A DNA stretch of 64,000 bases, taken from Celoporthe dispersa (taxonomy: Eukaryota; Ascomycota; Sordariomycetes; Diaporthales; Cryphonectriaceae). The translations under genes and the position numbers were made by a program. The stretch is from the NCBI GenBank assembly GCA_016584495.1, contig WAID01000004.1, forward strand, positions 682,001-746,000, written 5' to 3'. Within the stretch, counting starts at the first letter, position 1. Each line of letters begins with the position of its first letter. Shown here piece by piece: positions 34,391 through 46,317 of the stretch. The notes under the pieces were generated by a model. The model had not been told where the DNA came from. It searched no databases and was given only the letters and a program-made list of their open reading frames with translations.

Positions 34391-36472
34391 ATGGCACACA
34401 GCTCGCAGACGAAGGCCTCACAGCCACCATCACAACAACAACAACCGTCCAGCTCATTATCACCACCGAGCCAGTTCGACATCATGGGCGACATGGACGA
34501 GAAGGAGGTGGGCGCTGGTGAGCTTGATCAGTTTGTCAACCAGGACGGATCAAGAAACGGGCTCGGCTCATCGGCCTCGTCCATAACAGCCTTTGACCCC
34601 AGGAGCAGCGCCGAGCGCGAGAGGGCCTACTACAGCGACGAGGACGACGACTTCTCCAAGGAGTACTCGTCGTCCGCGCCGTTTCTGCCTAGGGACGAGG
34701 AGGCAGCACCAGAGGCGCCCAAGAAGGCCGCACCAGAACATGTCACCTGGATGTCTCTGCCCCACAAGGGCCAGCTCCTGATCCTCTTCCTCTGCCGCAT
34801 GGTCGACTTTCTCCAGGTCGCCACCCTGCAGGCGTACATCTTCTACCAGCTGAGGCACATGGCCGAGCAGCAGATACTAGAGGCCGGCTCAGGTACGTCT
34901 CGGGCGGGGGGATTTGGACCCATTTCCCAGTCATTCGCAGTTTCTTCTTCTTTCTCAATACTGACAAGATGGTCTGTGCAGAAGCAGTCATGTCTGATGC
35001 CAAGATATCAGCACAGGCTGGCCTCCTGACAGGAGGCTTCACCGGCGCCCAGGTCCTCACGGCCATCTTCTGGGGCAAGGTGGCCGACTCTCCCAAGATC
35101 TACGGAGGCCGCAAGATGGTGCTGCTGATCGGAACCCTCGGCACGGCCATCGCCTGCTTCGGCTACGGCTTCTCCAACTCGTTCGCCACGGCCATGTTCT
35201 GGCGGGTGGTCGCAGGCTGCGTCAACGGCCTGGTGGGCATCATCCGGACCATGATCTCCGAGATCACCGTCGAGAGGAAGTACCAGTCCCGAGCGTTCCT
35301 CATCCTACCCATGAGCTTCAACGTCGCCGGCATCCTGGGCCCCATCCTCGGCGGCTGGCTTGCGGACCCGGCCGTGACCCTCCCCCTCGTGGTTTGCGCC
35401 CGGTGCTCCCTTCCACTCGGCCCTGATCGAGAGGTACCCCTTCGCCCTGCCGTCCATCGCCAACGCCGCCGCCCTCTTCGCCGTGTTCCTGGCCGTCCTC
35501 TTCGGCCTGGAGGAGACCTCCAAGTCCAAGAAGGGCACCTACGACATCGGCCTGGACTACGCGGCCCGCGTCAGGTGTTTTGTCCTGCGCAGGCCCAACG
35601 ACTACGTCTACCACGACCGCAGCGGCTACGACCAGCTCGAGTCGATCCAGCTCTCCGAGAAGTCCGAGCGCCCTGCCGTGCCCGCCGCCCTCCCCGGCAA
35701 GAAGAGGAAGACCCTCCCCTTCTCGCGCCTGTGGACCAAGAACGTCATCTGCACCCTCCTCAGCCAGGCCTTCTACGACTTCCACCTGGGCGCCTTCACC
35801 AACATCTGGACCCTCTTCCTGTCCACGCCCCGCCCCGGCTTCGTGTCCCCCTCGGTCGAGACGATCCCCGTCGAGGGCCGCGCCCTGGCCAGGCGGAACC
35901 TGCTCTGGTTCGCGGGCGGCCTCGGCATGCCCGCCTCCACCGTCGGCAACGCCACCTCCATCCTCGGCGTCCTCGGCATGCTGCTGCAGGTCGTCATGTA
36001 CCCGCCCATGCACGCCCGCCTCGGCACCCTGCGCAGCTTCCGGTACTTCCTCGTCATTTTTCCCGTGGCCTACCTGCTCGCGCCCTTCCTCGCCACCCTC
36101 CCGCAGACCCAGAACGAGGACGGCACCACCTCCGTGTCGACCGTGCTCTGGTTCGCCATCGTCATGATCCTGTTCCTGCACACCTCGGCCCGCACCATGA
36201 CCCTGCCCGCCAGCATCATCCTGCTCAACAACTGCAGCCCGCACCCTTCTGTGCTCGGCACCATCCACGGCATCGGACAGTCCGTGTCTGCCGGTTTCAG
36301 GACCGTCGGCCCCATCGTGGGCGGCTGGTGGTACGGCATGGGCCTGGACTGGGGCATGGTCGCCTTCAGCTGGTGGGCTGTGGCCCTCGTCAGCGTGGGC
36401 GGCTGGATTGCTTCCCTGCTGCTGTACGAGGGTACCGGCAAGGAGATCGAGCTGGATGACGAGGAGGAATAA
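34391..36472 (+). CDS. major facilitator superfamily transporter; one frame break
   Basis: Exons 34391-34892 and 34982-36472. Intron donor is GTACGT and acceptor GTGCAG. About 663 aa results if one base is removed. A long acidic, Ser-rich N-terminus precedes the membrane part, which starts near LPHKGQLLILFLCRMVDFLQ. The motif-A-like loop between helices 2 and 3 reads FWGKVADSPKIYGGRKMVLL. Further helices are TAIACFGYGFSN, FNVAGILGPILGGWLADP, LLVVIFPVAYLLAPF-like segments, STVLWFAIVMILFLHTSA and WALVSVGGWIASLLL. The pattern fits fungal MFS proteins of the multidrug or ZIFL-like branch. The reading leaves frame after DPAVTLP and resumes at GAPFHSALIERYPFALPS. Removing one C from 35382-35386 restores WFAPGAPFHS. 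The start could also be the in-frame ATG at MGDMDEKEV (34484). Substrate unknown. Confidence 0.8.
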
Positions 36473-37512
36473 GATGTGTTGATATTAAAAAAAATCCCTA
36501 ACAAGAGGAAAAAGAAATTCATTTGTACACATAGATAGCATGTTAATAACGACTTTTACATCTCAAAACCCCAGGTCTTACTCAATTCTCTGGTCCATGT
36601 AATAATGACTTGATGACCTTTTGATGTGTTCCTGTTTCTAGTCATCTACGCGTCTACATGATTCGGAGAGAGACAGAGAACAAGGACCAACTAGATGTTG
36701 TACCTGCATCACTTAGTATATAGGCTAGATCGCTTGCCTAGCTGATCAAGTAGCCCATGCGTTATGTACTCTCAAGTAATGGACGCTTGTGATATTCGTG
36801 TCAGTAATTTTAACAATCACCCAACAAATTCATCCAAGACCTCTAAGCACTCGCCCTTTCATAGGTAGTCTGAATACCTTCGAGCTTGAGAAGAGATGTC
36901 TCTGTGTTGTGATTACGTACGCTGTGACAGTGTCCAAGTGCTTGGGTTGAGAAGACATGCGAGAGCTTCAGCCTGCCTCGGACATTGATTATCTGATAAT
37001 ATGGACTACCACGTCATTCACTTGCAGCTACATTGGAGAAGCATCGAGACAGCATCCCGTGAGAACAACACCACAGCAATATTAAACATAGCCGTCGTGA
37101 TTATACACTCTTGTCTGCCTTGTTGGTGGCAATTGCTGGCAGATCCTGAGCGCGAGTGTCAAGACAAGAAATGAAGCAGGACATCCATCAATGCATAATA
37201 CCTGACTGCTGTCAACCAACTGACTGCTGCCAAACAGCCAGCAAGCTGGTCAGCTAATTATTCAAACGACTTGCAGACATGATCATTACACCGCCCTGTC
37301 CGTGCCTGACTATCTGAGAAAACAGTCTTCCTCTCTCTCAACTCGAGCATTTGTCCTTAGCCCTACAGCTTCCGTACGAAATCCCACTCGGCCTGACTTC
37401 TTGATCTCTGGCGCACGCGAGCTCAACATACAACACCTCCGAGCTCGGCTCGACACGTAACTCCTCACCTTTCCACTACGATGCTCGCATTATACCCTTC
37501 TCTTCTCGGAGG
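36473..37512. other. intergenic region between the MFS gene and a small conserved gene
   Basis: AT-richer than the flanking genes and without a credible ORF. It contains the MFS 3' UTR and the promoter of the next gene. Confidence 0.45.
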
Positions 37513-37897
37513 ATGCGAACCCACGAGCTCTCAGCCGGCCAAGTCTCTTCGGCCGCGGTCCGCGAGATCATCAACTCTGGCGCCGCCGTGGAGGTCTCCA
37601 ATCACCCCGGGGGCGTACGCCGCCTTGTCTCCACCTGTCTTCTTCCACAGCGCGCGGGACCTCTGGACTGGCGAGACCGGCCGCCCGATGCTCTTCGCTG
37701 TCTATTCTACCGGTCAGCGCGGCCCCCAGAACGGGTTCAGGCTTTGTCTATTGCATCAGAGCTTTCATATCAGGTCTGCCGTCAAGCTGCACGGCGATGC
37801 GGAGGACGAGATTGACGCTCTGGAGAAGAACATCCCACAGGGGCATGAGGAGTTTGTCATTATAGGGGTGCCGTCACCAAAAGAGGAGTGGCATTAA
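37513..37897 (+). CDS. small conserved-looking protein of unknown function; one frame break
   Basis: The first frame starts with the ATG at 37513 (MRTHELSAGQVSSAAVRE) and runs to SNHPG. A second frame then continues AYAALSPPVFFHSARDLWTG, MLFAVYSTGQRGPQNG, LHQSFHIRSAVKLHGDAEDE, ending VPSPKEEWH. Removing one G from the run 37609-37613 joins them into about 127 aa. The same kind of break occurs in clearly conserved genes of this window, which supports the join. There is no signal peptide or membrane segment. I do not recognise a family. The alternative is an upstream ATG at 37481 entirely in the second frame (138 aa), whose first 45 residues look less protein-like. Confidence 0.45.
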
Positions 37898-38794
37898 GGG
37901 AATGGGAAAGAAAAGTCCGGATGGGAGGAAGGAAGACTTTTTTTCTTCTCCCCTCTAATCTCAGCAGCAGTGGACAAATAGTTGCAGTTGGTACCGAGGA
38001 ATCAAAAATCATCCATAATTTTAATTACAAAGAAACTCATTCTTCATGATGGTGTTTGAACACTTGAGCCCTTTGCAATGAGTGCAACACGAATTATCCT
38101 TCTGGCTTGACCAACCTTCTTTATCTGAACAGAAATGCTGGAAGCTGTATTAGAGCCTTCAAGATTGACACTTTGGAATCACATACAAGCTTTTCTACCG
38201 CTCCCAGCCATCAATCATCAGGTGCTATTATCCGCTTTTTTCCCCTCCCGCTACCGTGTCAATGACAACCGCTGAGGCATCAGCCTGGGCTTTTGATTCG
38301 CCTTCCCCTCCCAGCTGGCCATGTCCACTTTGGGTGATCTCTGTGGATCCGGGGAACAAATGATGGCTGCATGCATGCTCCACTGCCAAGCGATAACGAA
38401 GTACGGTAGGGGGGAAGGACAGCGGATCCTCGAAGAAAAAAACAAAAGATCAGCCCGCAGAATTCTTCTCTCGGTGTGGTCAGCAGCAGACAGGCAGAAG
38501 GGGAGAGACAGAGGAGGGTGGGAACCTCGTGGCCAGGGGTTTGATTTCTCCATGTGTCTACCCCAGGCGCCTGCCCATGACAGCGAAAGCAGCACAGCCT
38601 CAATGAGCAGCGCTTGCTAGACGATCTAATACGACAGTGACCTTTATTATCTGCGCCCCGGGGTAACCCTGAGATCGACGGCAATATACTGGTAGGCCAG
38701 CCAGGGGAGGCTCCGTTGCTGGAAGGCGGTGAGAGGGCTCAAGAGGAGGACAATTGACGACGGCGAAGGCCACGACGACGAAAACGACGAGACC
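37898..38794. other. intergenic region before the CorA-like gene
   Basis: No supportable gene. An in-frame ATG at 38729 would extend the CorA-like protein by 22 acidic residues (IDDGEGHDDENDE). Confidence 0.45.
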
Positions 38795-40792
38795 ATGAAG
38801 TGTCCTCACCGGTCCGACCTCTTTCTCCACGACACCAACACGCTCCAGGGCCACATCCTGCTCCACGACGGCGCCTCGCATCTCAAGTTCCAAGAGTTTG
38901 CCGTCTATGCCAAGGATCCAGACACCGACTGCGCGAGCACTATCCACTCAGGCGACACGGACAATGACCGCCCTTTTCTCAGGCACATCCCTCAGTACAT
39001 CACCTCCGAGGGCGGGAGCAGAGGAGACGAGCTCTTCCACCAGGCCCTGCGGGATGACTACGCCGTGGACGTCGACGGCGGCTGGGGGCCCAGGCTTAAG
39101 TCACCACACCTCCTGCAGGGCAGGGTGCGGCAGGTGATATGCCACCGGCGGCCCAACATCAAGTCCAGCGAGGACCTCGACCTCGACGGCCTGTACCTCA
39201 CGGCGGAGGACTACGCAGCAATGGAGCTCCACCCGGCCACGCTGCAGTACGTCAGGAGGAGGGCCGTCGAGTCCATGTTCTGGGACCGCCACCACGAGAA
39301 ACTCAGCATCATCCTGTCCTTCCCGACAGACCCGCAGGCGCCCTACGACTTTCTCTCCATGACATACACCGTGACGGACCGCACAACCACCGTTCTCATC
39401 CGCCAGTCCTTCTTTGTCGACCCGCGCCGCAGTCACCACCACAATAGCAACGGCGGCGACGACATCGACCTGGCACAGTACGACACGCGCATGCAGGCGT
39501 GCAAGTCGCACTGGGCCCACCCCCTTGTGATCCCCGTCGTGCTGCTCCAGGTGCAGTTCTCCAGGACCGAGAGGGCCGTGGCAGAGAACCACAGCGAGGT
39601 CCTGGCCGTCGAGCGCGACGTGAGCAACATGGCCGGCTTCGACGCCATCGACGAGCGCGCGCGGCAGCGGGACCTGGGAGCCGCGACGCCCTCCATCACC
39701 CCGGCCCGCCGTCGAGGCTCGGGCCACAGCAGGAGGTGGGAGCACCAGCCACGCCCAGGGCATGCCTGTCTACAAAAAGTCCACAGAGCTGATGAAGAAC
39801 GCCCACGACGTGCTCAAGAGGTCGATCCGGCTGCTGAATACCCTGGAGTGGTTCGAGCGGACGATCCAGGTCCTCCTGGCCGCGGGCGACGAGCTGGACG
39901 ACGTGAGGCAGAGCCCTGAGAATGCGACGCCGAGCAGTGCTGCGTTTCCTGTTCCGCTGTCGGCACGGGGCAAAGTCAAGACGGGGCTGCTGCGGGCTCG
40001 CATCTCGGATGACCCGCTGGCTGGGCACTGGCACGAGATCAGGCAGTACCTCGAGGGTCTCTTGCAGCTGTGCCAGTCGCTCAAGACGGACAGGACCATC
40101 CTCGAGATGCGCTGCAAGGCCCTGGTCGATATTGTAAGCGGAACACCTGACCTCTTGGGGTGCCTCGTCGCTAACTGCAGCGCCAGATATACAGCAAGAT
40201 AGCACAGGAAGACAACAACCTCAACGCGCGCATGGCCGTGGCGTCCTCCAGGGACTCGTCCTCCATGAAGGCCCTGGCCATCATCACGGCCGTCTTCCTC
40301 CCGGGCGAGTTCATGAGCTCCCTCTTCGGGATGGGCATCTTCGACTGGGACGGCAGCTCCGTCGTGGGCATCGACTTCTGGTGGTACTGGGCCATCACCG
40401 TCCCGCTGACCCTCCTCATCCTCGTCCTCTGGCGTGCCTGGTGGGTCGGCCAGGACCGCTACTTCAGGAAGCACCTGTCCAAGGACCTCAGCGAGGAGCG
40501 CTACTGGACCGACGACCGCAGGCCCAGGCAGCTCGAGACCAGCTATCTCTACGACTTCCTCTACATGTCGGTGAGGAAGGGCGAGGCCAACACGTCCGAG
40601 GCGGAGCCTGCTGTGTCATCGTTCCTGTCGGCGAGCAGGTCCAGCTCGAGCGATGACGCGGCGCGGTCCCAGTGGCTGGGGAAACGAGCGAGAAACGAAA
40701 AGGGCTTGATCTCCCCGCCGACGTTTCGGCTGCGCCAGATTGCGACGGAGGACGATACTGGTCTCGACGGACACCGCAACGGGATCGTGTGA
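38795..40792 (+). CDS. CorA-like divalent-cation channel family protein; one frame break
   Basis: Coding from 38795 to 40133 and from 40181 to 40792. The intron is 47 nt (GTAAGC, branch GCTAAC, TGCAG). About 649 aa results after removing one base between about 39630 and 39700; the break lies after RARQRDLG and before GGGSTSHAQGMPVYKKS. The N-terminal half is soluble. A long helical segment (STELMKNAHDVLKRSIRLL, EWFERTIQVLLAAGDELDDV) leads to two C-terminal membrane helices: ALAIITAVFLPGEFMSSLFG and FWWYWAITVPLTLLILVLWR. That is the CorA layout. The Gly-Met-Asn selectivity motif after the first helix reads Gly-Met-Gly here (FGMGIFDWD), so magnesium selectivity is doubtful. Many fungal CorA-like proteins carry altered motifs and have no known ion. 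Probably a plasma-membrane or vacuolar protein. Confidence 0.75.
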
Positions 40793-41128
40793 AGGGCACG
40801 GGAGGATGTTTGTTTGTTTGGTGTTGTCATCTTGGCGTCTGGCTTGTGGCAGGATGGTAATCCGTTGTTGCTGGCTCTTCAATGACAACGGCTCACGAGG
40901 AATGAAACGCGCATGATGCATTTTCGGACGGGGTAGCATTCAGCATGGCGAGGCATCACATGTTTACATGATTGTACTTACGATTAGTGAGAATGATTCA
41001 ATGAAGCACGACACAATTTGCATGAGGTTGCGGGGCATATAATCTTATTTGCTTTCTCTGGAGATATTGTAATGATAACCGTCGAGAGACAAGATGGAGA
41101 GAAAAGAAAGAACGGCAACTGCTCCTCC
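40793..41128. other. convergent 3' region of the CorA-like and oxygenase genes
   Basis: A 336-bp stretch between two stop codons facing each other. No ORF of interest. Both terminators should be here. Confidence 0.5.
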
Positions 41129-44100
41129 TCAGTCCCAGCACACCCTCATCGACGAGGGCAGCGGACAGATGCTACACCAGTCCCCCGTCAGGTACATGCC
41201 AAACGGATCGCTGCTCGTCTTGATCTTCTTGAGCTCGCCCTGCGGCCCCGGCGCACGTTGGAGGTTGTTCCGCCGGAACACGGCGCGGAACATCTCTGTC
41301 AGTGCGATGAAGATGACCGCTCGTCCCAGGCAGGAGTTGTTCTCGGGCCCAGGGAATATGTAGCTCTCGATAGGACGGTCAGGGTCGATGTTCCCGGCCA
41401 GGCCTGGGCTCAGGGAAGGCTGCAGGGAAGACAAACATCACATCAGCACTGCTATGTATATATTCAGTGGGAAGAGACCAGTTCAGACATACCACTTCGA
41501 CAAGCACGCGGGTGCCTGCATCGTGTGCTTTACCTCCGGCCGTGGTCCCACCAGAGACGCGGACTGCCTCCAAGGCGTAGCCCAAAAGTCGCGCATCTGT
41601 CTCCTCCGAGGGATCCTCGCGTGCCAGCTGCTGGACCTGAACAAGATGAGACTTTTCCGCTGGTGAGAGATAGAAGTCGACAGCTTGGGCGAACTGCCGC
41701 AGCGTTAACACCCCGCGCGTTTCCAGACGAGAGAGGACAACCCAGAGCTTACCATTGCACCTTGTGCGGATACGGTCGTGACGGAAGCCGGCAGGACGTA
41801 GCTCCACGCGATATCAGATGTGCTCAGGCCATTCTTGGAGAGACTCTTGATGAAGCCTGCGCCGTGTGCTGCCCAAGAGTCATGCTTGTTTCCAGCACCG
41901 AACCAGCCGGTGACGCCGCCGATAGCTGTCTCGGTCAGCTGGCCGAGCTGAACAGCCACGGTCTTGGCCGCCTGTCGCAGCGGGAAGGACTTCACTGCAT
42001 CATTGTCAAGGTATGTGGTCATGTAGATGAGCGTCAGCACAGCATGTAGCTCGTCTGCAGTGTAGATGCCCTTGGGGTTGGAGGAAGTCTTTACAGGCAG
42101 GCTGAAGAGGCGGGAGACGAAGTGGACCTGGGACACGGGAGGACTGATTAGCACACACCCTGCAAGACATTATGTGTAGCCGGTGGTTACTTACGCCAGC
42201 CAGGTTGCCCACATCTCTGACGATATCAACAAAACGGCTGGTTCCCAGCACGTAGCTCTTCTCGTGCAGCAGCTCATCCATCAGCTGGGCATAAGAAGAC
42301 TTGACCGCATCTTCCCAGCCTTCTCCAGACACATATGCCTCGTAAAGCGACGACGATGATGCGGTACCTGCACTGCCTGTAAGAGCATCCACAGTCTCGC
42401 GCCACATGTCTCTGTACTCATCTTCCGTGTGCCTGACACCCACAGCATGTGGAGGTGAAGAGGCAGGACGTTCCCAGGTGAACAGCTCGGCGCGGTTGAG
42501 GGAGTTTAAGATGCGGCGGTTCTCCGATGGAATAACCATGGGATAGTGTGCGTAGACCGAGTTGGTCCTGAAGTGATTTGGGAATGCACGGAGGAAGAGC
42601 TTGGAGAAGCAGCAGCCGTTGTTCACATTGAGATCATACTGCACCTCGTTGTAGCCCCAGTTTGTCAGGGCCCTGGCACTGTAGTCGGTCGTGTAGTATC
42701 GATCTCCACGCACGAGGCAGACGGCATCGCTCAGTACAACGCGCGAGATCGTGTAGGTCGGTGCGATGCCCACACCAGGGACCATGGGCTCCTTCGCTTC
42801 TTCGGCCACGAGGCCTGGATAGAGCTCGACAAAGTCGGGGTGCTCGTAGAGGTGCCGCAGGCAGCTCGCCACCTCAGGGTCGGAGTTGAGTTCCTCGAAG
42901 GTGTCGTAGGGCTTGAGGCCAAAGTGCCTTCGGAATTCATTCAGCCCGGCGACCTGCCATTTTCTGCCCTGCAGGATGCCCAACATCTCGACAGGCTTCA
43001 TGGAGAGGGCACATTGCGCGCACCAAAGGCGCCGGCGCAGTCCTCGATCGATGTTGTGATGCACTCGACTAGGTCATCATCTCTGTACTTGCCCGTCTTC
43101 GGGTCACGCTGGTAACCGCTAAAGGTTCTGTGAGCAGGGTCCTCGGGGATGGACTTGTCGAATTTGGCAAAGCCCATGACCATGTCCTGGAGCGTGACCT
43201 CGGTAGAGGACTTTCCAAAGAGGCTGGTGTATAGCTCCTGGATCCACCGGTCGTCCTTCTCTGATATGCAGCTGTGCCACCGGTAGCAGAGGTTGAACTC
43301 AGCCGACACCACGTTGCCGGTGCCAGATGCAGCTCCAGAGGCTGTGCCAGCGTCACGACCCATCTCTTGACGAGGGTCCAGGGTCCAGGTCGTATCGCAG
43401 CGGTTCAGGTTGACAATGTTGCGAACGTAGTCGACCAGTGTGATGTTGATGTACAGACCTGATGTCACGAGCCGAGCCGTCTGGAAGAGATCCTCGTCGT
43501 GCTTCTTCCACGCCTCGTCGCTCTTGCGTTGCTTTTCCTCGTCTTCTCTGCTGATCACACCAACAGGCAGAGGGCCTGACAATCCAGGACGTGGTCCAGG
43601 GGGCGGCGTGAACCGGCCACCTTCGTTGATGGCAGCCAGGTGCTCAGCCACGTGGTTGTGGAATCGGTTGAACATGACCAGCAGCACCGACACACCAGGC
43701 GGCATTCCGCCGAGGCGCTTGTCCGCATACGAGTCGGGCTTGAGCTTGCCGTCCTGAAAGGTGCGGATCGTGTTCTGCATGTCCTGGTTGCTGCCGTACA
43801 GCGGTGAGAGGTCCAGGTACGAAGACGTGTTCGACTTGGTCATATCCTGGAGGTCTGTCCAGAACAGATCGTGAATGATGATCGTCGCCCAGTACCACAA
43901 GATGCTGGAGACGTTGTTCGGGTGCTTCCTATAGCCCTCGCTGGATCGCTTCATCACCGTGTCAAAGATGAGCGAGGGGTCGGGCAGCGCGCCAGGAGGC
44001 ATAATGTTCGGCCGAACAGAACGCGCGTATGTCGTCCCTGCAGCGCCCATCTGTGGAAATAATGGATTGTTGTTGGACCCATCGGCGCTTCGATATATGT

Positions 44101-44697
44101 ACTTCTCTCCGATGAAACTGAGCACGGGATGGTCCAGGCTGTCCCACAGCTCATCGATGAATTGGTCCGTCAGCAGGACCCGGTTGCGAGACTTGGTCGG
44201 AAGACTAGCCACGAGCTGGATGACGCGCTCCATGAGCATGGTGTGGTCATCCATGGGCTCGCTGCCCTTTAGCTTGCTCTTGACGAGAGCGATGAGCGTC
44301 TTGACATCTGCATTGATTGTCAGCGTCCGAATTCAATATGACGAGCAGGTTTTAATTACAGGTTATTACCTTTCCAGCTTATATACCCCAAGTCTACCCT
44401 GATCCCCGTCTGCCACCTCCTGACACTCGCTGTACCATCTCCACTCTGTGTGGGAAGAGGCTTTCGCGGCGTATGAATGAGCTGGGCAAACTGACTGAAG
44501 GCGTCCGTGATGCCTGCGCGGTCTGCTTTGGGGGCCGGCAGAGGTGACGCCGTTGCCAGAGGTGGAAGGGGCCCTTGCCTGCTGGGTTCTTGTTGTTTTG
44601 GTCCTGAAGAATTGGTCTGCACAGCATGTCCATGGACACCGTTGGTGCTGGAACCAACGCCGTTGATCCCATTCGTAGACGGTGTGTGTGACGCCAT
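41129..44697 (-). CDS. Psi-producing oxygenase (fatty-acid dioxygenase with C-terminal P450-like domain); one frame break
   Basis: Exons 44697-44370, 44307-42195, 42127-41753, 41693-41493 and 41419-41129 give about 1102 aa after adding one base at 43007-43009. The N-terminal heme-peroxidase (linoleate dioxygenase) domain shows a distal His (WYWATIIIHDLFWTD), a calcium-site region (YLDLSPLYGSNQDM), the FNRFHNHVAEHLAAINEGGRF segment (in two parts), and the catalytic Tyr with proximal His (EFNLCYRWHSCIS). The C-terminal P450-like half keeps a heme-ligand Cys (PENNSCLGRAV). Its I-helix region reads VTTVSAQGAMFAQAVDFYL. Ppo enzymes convert linoleic and oleic acid to hydroxy-oxylipins (psi factors) that balance sexual and asexual development and influence secondary metabolism. 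The break falls in NVP-LSMKPVEMLGI, a continuous region in homologues. It faces the DUF2235 gene divergently. Whether it has diol-synthase or only 8/10-dioxygenase activity cannot be decided here. Confidence 0.88.
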
Positions 44698-46317
44698 CTT
44701 GCCTCTTGAGTTCTTTACAAGAGTCACAGACTTAGCAACAGGGTGTGAATGAAAAGGACGACCAAACTCTAGTCAGACGAGTAAGAGGAAAGCAGATAAA
44801 ACTATGTCGAGCCGTGTAGGGCCCTTCAACTCACACGACTGGTCGGCACGGCTGAGGCAAGATGTGTCGTAATTGCACCGCAGGATGAGCGTATGCTGTA
44901 AGTTATTACCCGCCTTGCTGCTACGAAACACGCAAAAAGACGCGAAGCCTGTTGTCTAGGTCCAACATGCCAATGTCGGCACTTTGAGAGTCAATGATGA
45001 TCAACTCGTCCTGTGTGGCCACCCCCTCACCCGTGAGAGATGAATTAAGTGGCTGCCGCCAACGATTTTGGACAGCTGAACGCGGGTAATCACTGTTTCA
45101 CGTGCTCCGCTTGTCCGTCGTACCCGGAATGATCGTAAGATGGCTGCGAGAGACCTGAGATGCTTCTTTCAGTGTGCGACTCATGCAACAGAAGAAAGTC
45201 GCCAGCCGCTGACCACAATACACAACCTGGCAAATCGATAGTCGTAGCACCCGGATCGCTCATCAGCGGCGTTGCAGCCAGAACCAATATGAAAAGGTCC
45301 ATCCACACCACTGGGCTGCTGCTCGGCCGAGAAGAGATATCCGTCGAGCCAACCAAAACGCTCAGATAAAGTGCCACTTTCGTGTTGCTGGAGATCATTG
45401 TGATGATATTCCCGATGTATGCCGGGCCAGCACAAGACTGCTTACAAGGCGCAGGAGTAGCGCACACCACTTGCGCTCAGCTGAAAAAGAAAGAGAAAAA
45501 CAGCGCCTCGATTGCCGTTCATGGAAGGCCGGTGGAGCATTGACAGTCTTACCTGCAGCAGTATCACCCAGCCCAGGACATTTTTTCCTGGTATGCTGTG
45601 AGGGCCTTGTAAAGCTACCAGGTTGGGTACACCGGTGTTCAGCGGCGACGGTACACCTACCGATTGCTGTATAACGCGATAGAAATGAGAGCGAGCGCGA
45701 GAATTGAACGAGTGCAGCATGAGTTGTCACCTCTTTGCCGTGTAGTGGGAGCACTACAGATCTGATGACGAAAGTGTGGCTTCGAATAATTCGCCCGAGA
45801 CATGGTGACGATAATACACAGACGAATCCCAATCCAGACATGCCGTCCTCCCACCCTCATCATCTCGGAGCCACGGCGGCCTTTTTCTTTTTCTGCTGAC
45901 GGGTCTGTGAGACCAATGTTCAGCTGCGCGAGAACTCGATGACGCTTCAGAAGACGATCCCCAAAGCTTGGCAATAACGTGGCGCGTAGACATGATCATC
46001 ATGTCTACAGAGCTAGAGCCAATCATTCAAACTTTCGGAAGTGTGCGCTGACAATAGTCCAGAGAAAAAGAAAAGAAGGAAGGTTGCCTGCCGGAGGCGT
46101 TATGATGGGAAGATGGGGTTGGACGAGTCAATAGTGCAGGTAGATCTCCGAGAGTTGTTGACGGCACTCATTTGTACGCCACAGGAGTGGTGATTAGTCT
46201 GATGCAGCGTATCAATACACCTGTGCAACATGCCCATCTCGTTGTCCCAATCCGGTGCCCCGTAGATCGGCCTTCGAGGTTAGGGCTAACGAGCTTCGTC
46301 GGGAGCCAATCGCCGTG
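44698..46317. promoter_or_regulatory. divergent intergenic region between the oxygenase and DUF2235 genes
   Basis: About 1.6 kb between two start codons that face apart, so it holds both promoters. No credible ORF on either strand. An upstream in-frame ATG-less extension of the DUF2235 frame begins at 46255. Confidence 0.45.

Noticed and set aside
35318..36268. 316-aa minus-strand ORF across the MFS gene
   Set aside because: Gly/Glu/Val-rich shadow of GC-rich codons in the real plus-strand transporter.
39619..39760. an intron starting at GTGAGC to explain the CorA-like frame change
   Set aside because: It would remove a conserved helix (VERDVSNMAGF) and no in-phase acceptor with a branch site follows; a one-base error fits better.
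39101..39763. 220-aa minus-strand ORF across the CorA-like gene
   Set aside because: Shadow frame of a GC-rich exon; no domain features.
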